Below are positions 62,141 to 64,000 of a stretch of 64,000 nucleotides of DNA, in pieces. The notes beneath the pieces are model-generated. The model was not told the DNA's origin. It saw only the letters and a list, made by a program, of their open reading frames with translations, and did no database searches. Position 1 is the stretch's first letter, and the number at the start of each line of letters is the position of its first letter. The position numbers and the translations under genes were made by a program. The DNA lies in NCBI RefSeq assembly GCF_011516635.5, contig NZ_CP096255.1, positions 2,230,501 through 2,294,500 of the forward strand. The letters run 5' to 3'. Origin of the DNA: Bradyrhizobium barranii subsp. apii (GTDB taxonomy: Bacteria > Pseudomonadota > Alphaproteobacteria > Rhizobiales > Xanthobacteraceae).

Positions 62141-64000
62141 ATGGTCCGAGAGCGCCGCGATCCCGAACAACGTCCGTCCCCTGAGGCGCTGCTTGAAGCC
62201 GCGCGCCGGGAGGAGAGCGCGAGCGGCAAGCTGAAGATCTTCGTCGGCGCCGCCCCCGGCGTCGGCAAGACCTACGAGATGCTGCAAAGCGCCCATGCCA
62301 GGCGCAAGGCGGGCATCGACGTGGTGGTCGGCTTTGTCGAGACCCATGGCCGCGCCGAGACCGAGGCGCTGGTGCGCGGGCTCGAGGTGGTGCCGCGCAA
62401 GAGGTTCGATTACCGCGGCCAGATCGTCGAGGAGATGGACCTCGATGCCGTGATCGAGCGCCGCCCTCGGATCGCGCTGGTTGACGAGCTCGCTCATACC
62501 AATGCGGCCGGCACCCGCCATCCCAAGCGCTATCTCGACGTCGAGGAGCTGCTGTCCCACGGCATCGACGTCTACACCGCCGTCAACATCCAGCATATCG
62601 AGAGCCTGAACGACGTCGTCGCTCAGATCACCCATGTGCGGGTGCGCGAGACCGTGCCGGACTCGGTATTCGATCGCGCCGATGCGATCGAGCTGATCGA
62701 CCTCACGCCCGACGATCTGATCCAGCGGCTGCGGGAGGGCAAGGTCTATGTGCCCAAGCAGGCCGAGCGGGCGCTGGAGCACTATTTCTCGCCGGGCAAT
62801 CTGACCGCGCTGCGCGAGCTGGCGCTGCGGCGTACGGCCGAGCGGGTCGACGAGCAGCTTCTCAATCACATGCAGGCGAATGCCATCGCCGGCCCCTGGG
62901 CCGCGGGCGAGCGCATCCTCGTCTGCATCAGCGAGGATCCGCGCGCGGCGGGGCTCGTGCGCTACACCAAGCGGCTGGCCGACCGGCTGCATGCGCAATT
63001 CACCGCGATCTCGATCGAGACCCGGCGGTCGCTCCAGCTTTCGGACGAGGAACGCGATCGTCTCGCCGATACGCTGCGGCTTGCCGAATCGCTGGGCGGT
63101 GAAGCGCTGACCATCCCCGCTGTCGGCCGCCGCATCGCCGACGACGTCATCAACTTCGCGCAAGGCAACAACGTCACCCAGATCGTGATCGGGAAATCGA
63201 CGCGATCGCGCTGGTTCGAACTGACGCGCGGCTCCGTCGTGCATGATCTCGTGCGCAGTTCCGGCAATATCAGCGTTCACGTCATTCCCGGCGATGAGCT
63301 CGCGGCCGAGCCGGCGCCGAAGACGGCGGTCCAGACCGCGGCACGGGCAGAGGCGTTTGATGCACGTCCCTATTTGAAGGCGCTCGGGATCACCGCGCTC
63401 GGCCTTGCCGCAGCGGTGGCCATCAAGCCGTATTTCGGCATCGAAAACGTCGACCTGATGTTCCTGACCGCGGTTGTCGCCGTGGCTGTTCGCTACGGGT
63501 TGTGGCCGTCGCTCCTTGCGAGCGTCGCGGCGTCGCTGGCGTACAACTTCTTTTTCCTGCCGCCGGTCTACACTTTCACGATTACCGACCCGACCAATGT
63601 TGCGGCGTTCTTCTTTTTCATGTTGATCGCGTTCGTGGTGTCGAACGTCGCCGGGCGGGTGCGCACGCAGGCGGACACCGCGCTCGGCCGCATCCGCACG
63701 ACCGAGCAGCTCTATGCGTTCAGTCGCAAGCTCACGGGCACCGGTACGCTCGACGATGTGCTCTGGGCAACTGCCTATCAAACTGCGTTGATGCTGAAGG
63801 TTCGCGTGGTCCTGCTGCTGCCGGAGGAAGGGCTGCTCACGGTGAAGTCCGGCTATCCGCCCGAGGACCAGATCGACCAGGCCGATCTCGCCGCCGCCAA
63901 TTGGGCCTGGAGCAATGATCGTCCCGCCGGCCGCGGCTCGGACACGCTTCCCGGTGCCAAGCGGCTGTTCCTGCCGATGCGCACCGGGCGTGGTCCGATC
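62141..64000 (+). CDS. kdpD: Sensor histidine kinase KdpD, N-terminal 620 residues (3' truncated by window end)
   Basis: The frame is open to the last base. N-terminal KdpD domain with Walker A GAAPGVGKT (residues 36-44) and GFVETHGRAETE; a UspA-like domain around 245-370 (ILVCISEDPRAAGLVRYTKR); then four membrane helices (about 410-510, including LWPSLLASVAASLAYNFFFL) and the start of a GAF domain. The kinase domain and any kdpE lie beyond the window. It senses K+ limitation or turgor and should control kdpFABC. Confidence 0.95.
   Translation, partial: MVRERRDPEQRPSPEALLEAARREESASGKLKIFVGAAPGVGKTYEMLQSAHARRKAGIDVVVGFVETHGRAETEALVRGLEVVPRKRFDYRGQIVEEMDLDAVIERRPRIALVDELAHTNAAGTRHPKRYLDVEELLSHGIDVYTAVNIQHIESLNDVVAQITHVRVRETVPDSVFDRADAIELIDLTPDDLIQRLREGKVYVPKQAERALEHYFSPGNLTALRELALRRTAERVDEQLLNHMQANAIAGPWAAGERILVCISEDPRAAGLVRYTKRLADRLHAQFTAISIETRRSLQLSDEERDRLADTLRLAESLGGEALTIPAVGRRIADDVINFAQGNNVTQIVIGKSTRSRWFELTRGSVVHDLVRSSGNISVHVIPGDELAAEPAPKTAVQTAARAEAFDARPYLKALGITALGLAAAVAIKPYFGIENVDLMFLTAVVAVAVRYGLWPSLLASVAASLAYNFFFLPPVYTFTITDPTNVAAFFFFMLIAFVVSNVAGRVRTQADTALGRIRTTEQLYAFSRKLTGTGTLDDVLWATAYQTALMLKVRVVLLLPEEGLLTVKSGYPPEDQIDQADLAAANWAWSNDRPAGRGSDTLPGAKRLFLPMRTGRGPI

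Noticed and set aside
62105..63781. Antisense open frame of 558 codons over kdpD
   Set aside because: The plus strand encodes KdpD with an intact Walker A and membrane domain; the antisense product has no recognisable motif.

Overview
The window is a GC-rich (visibly well over 60 %) alphaproteobacterial chromosome segment, most likely Bradyrhizobium or a close relative. The pointers are the density of ABC, TRAP and Bug-type solute-binding proteins, CoA-ester and hydroxyacid catabolism genes, the two classes of rhizobial palindromic intergenic repeat (14041-14193 and 26589-26675), and a kdpFABCD locus with extra tiny membrane-peptide genes. No tRNA, rRNA, CRISPR, phage, nod or nif gene was seen. 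Genus assignment is inference.

Layout. 1-4454: tail of a type-B carboxylesterase, a GNAT acetyltransferase, a GMC oxidoreductase, a metallophosphoesterase and an Asp/Glu-racemase-like protein. 4494-16308: an amino-acid-type ABC transporter (leftward) divergent from a rightward catabolic operon (2-hydroxyacid dehydrogenase, RidA, aminotransferase, TPP enzyme, FAD amino-acid oxidase, second racemase). A GntR/FCD regulator, a two-subunit TPP decarboxylase and an SDR follow. The divergent promoter region carries a mirrored pair of near-identical 21-bp sites. 16313-22652: sugar ABC transporter without an ATPase gene, LacI regulator with a nearly perfect 20-bp operator, and an ADP-ribosylglycohydrolase fused to carbohydrate-binding-like beta domains. 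22659-28100: frame-broken IclR gene, flavoprotein, orphan LivK-type binding protein and an MHS-type MFS transporter.

28107-30699: a GH79-like glycoside hydrolase gene cut in two by a complete IS630-family element. Removing the element and one copy of its 2-bp duplication restores one open frame of 512 codons. 30696-41408: LysR regulator divergent from a long operon (DctA-type symporter, PdxA-like dehydrogenase, two MmgE/PrpD proteins, Bug binding protein, SDR, alpha/beta hydrolase) closed by a strong hairpin, then an FAH-family protein and a solute-binding protein. Several of these cytoplasmic-type enzymes carry twin-arginine-like leaders, and two neighbours lack their textbook catalytic residue.

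41979-50904: IclR-regulated divergon of CaiB-type CoA-transferase, MaoC hydratase and CitE-type lyase facing a TRAP transporter (dctP frame-broken), acyl-CoA dehydrogenase and a second CoA-transferase. The gene set resembles known itaconate/mesaconate catabolic loci. 50935-53175: AMP-forming acyl-CoA ligase-like protein and uracil phosphoribosyltransferase.

53334-56782: a leftward train of nine mostly small, unrecognised genes, including two paralogues of a compact FIGRN/GGLF-motif protein and a DapA homologue without its Schiff-base lysine and catalytic tyrosine. It is divergent from the kdp operon (57304 to the window end), which starts with three ultra-small hydrophobic peptides, KdpF among them.

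Three otherwise normal genes (metallophosphoesterase 5' end, IclR, dctP) each show a single-base frame problem, which may reflect real decay or assembly indels.
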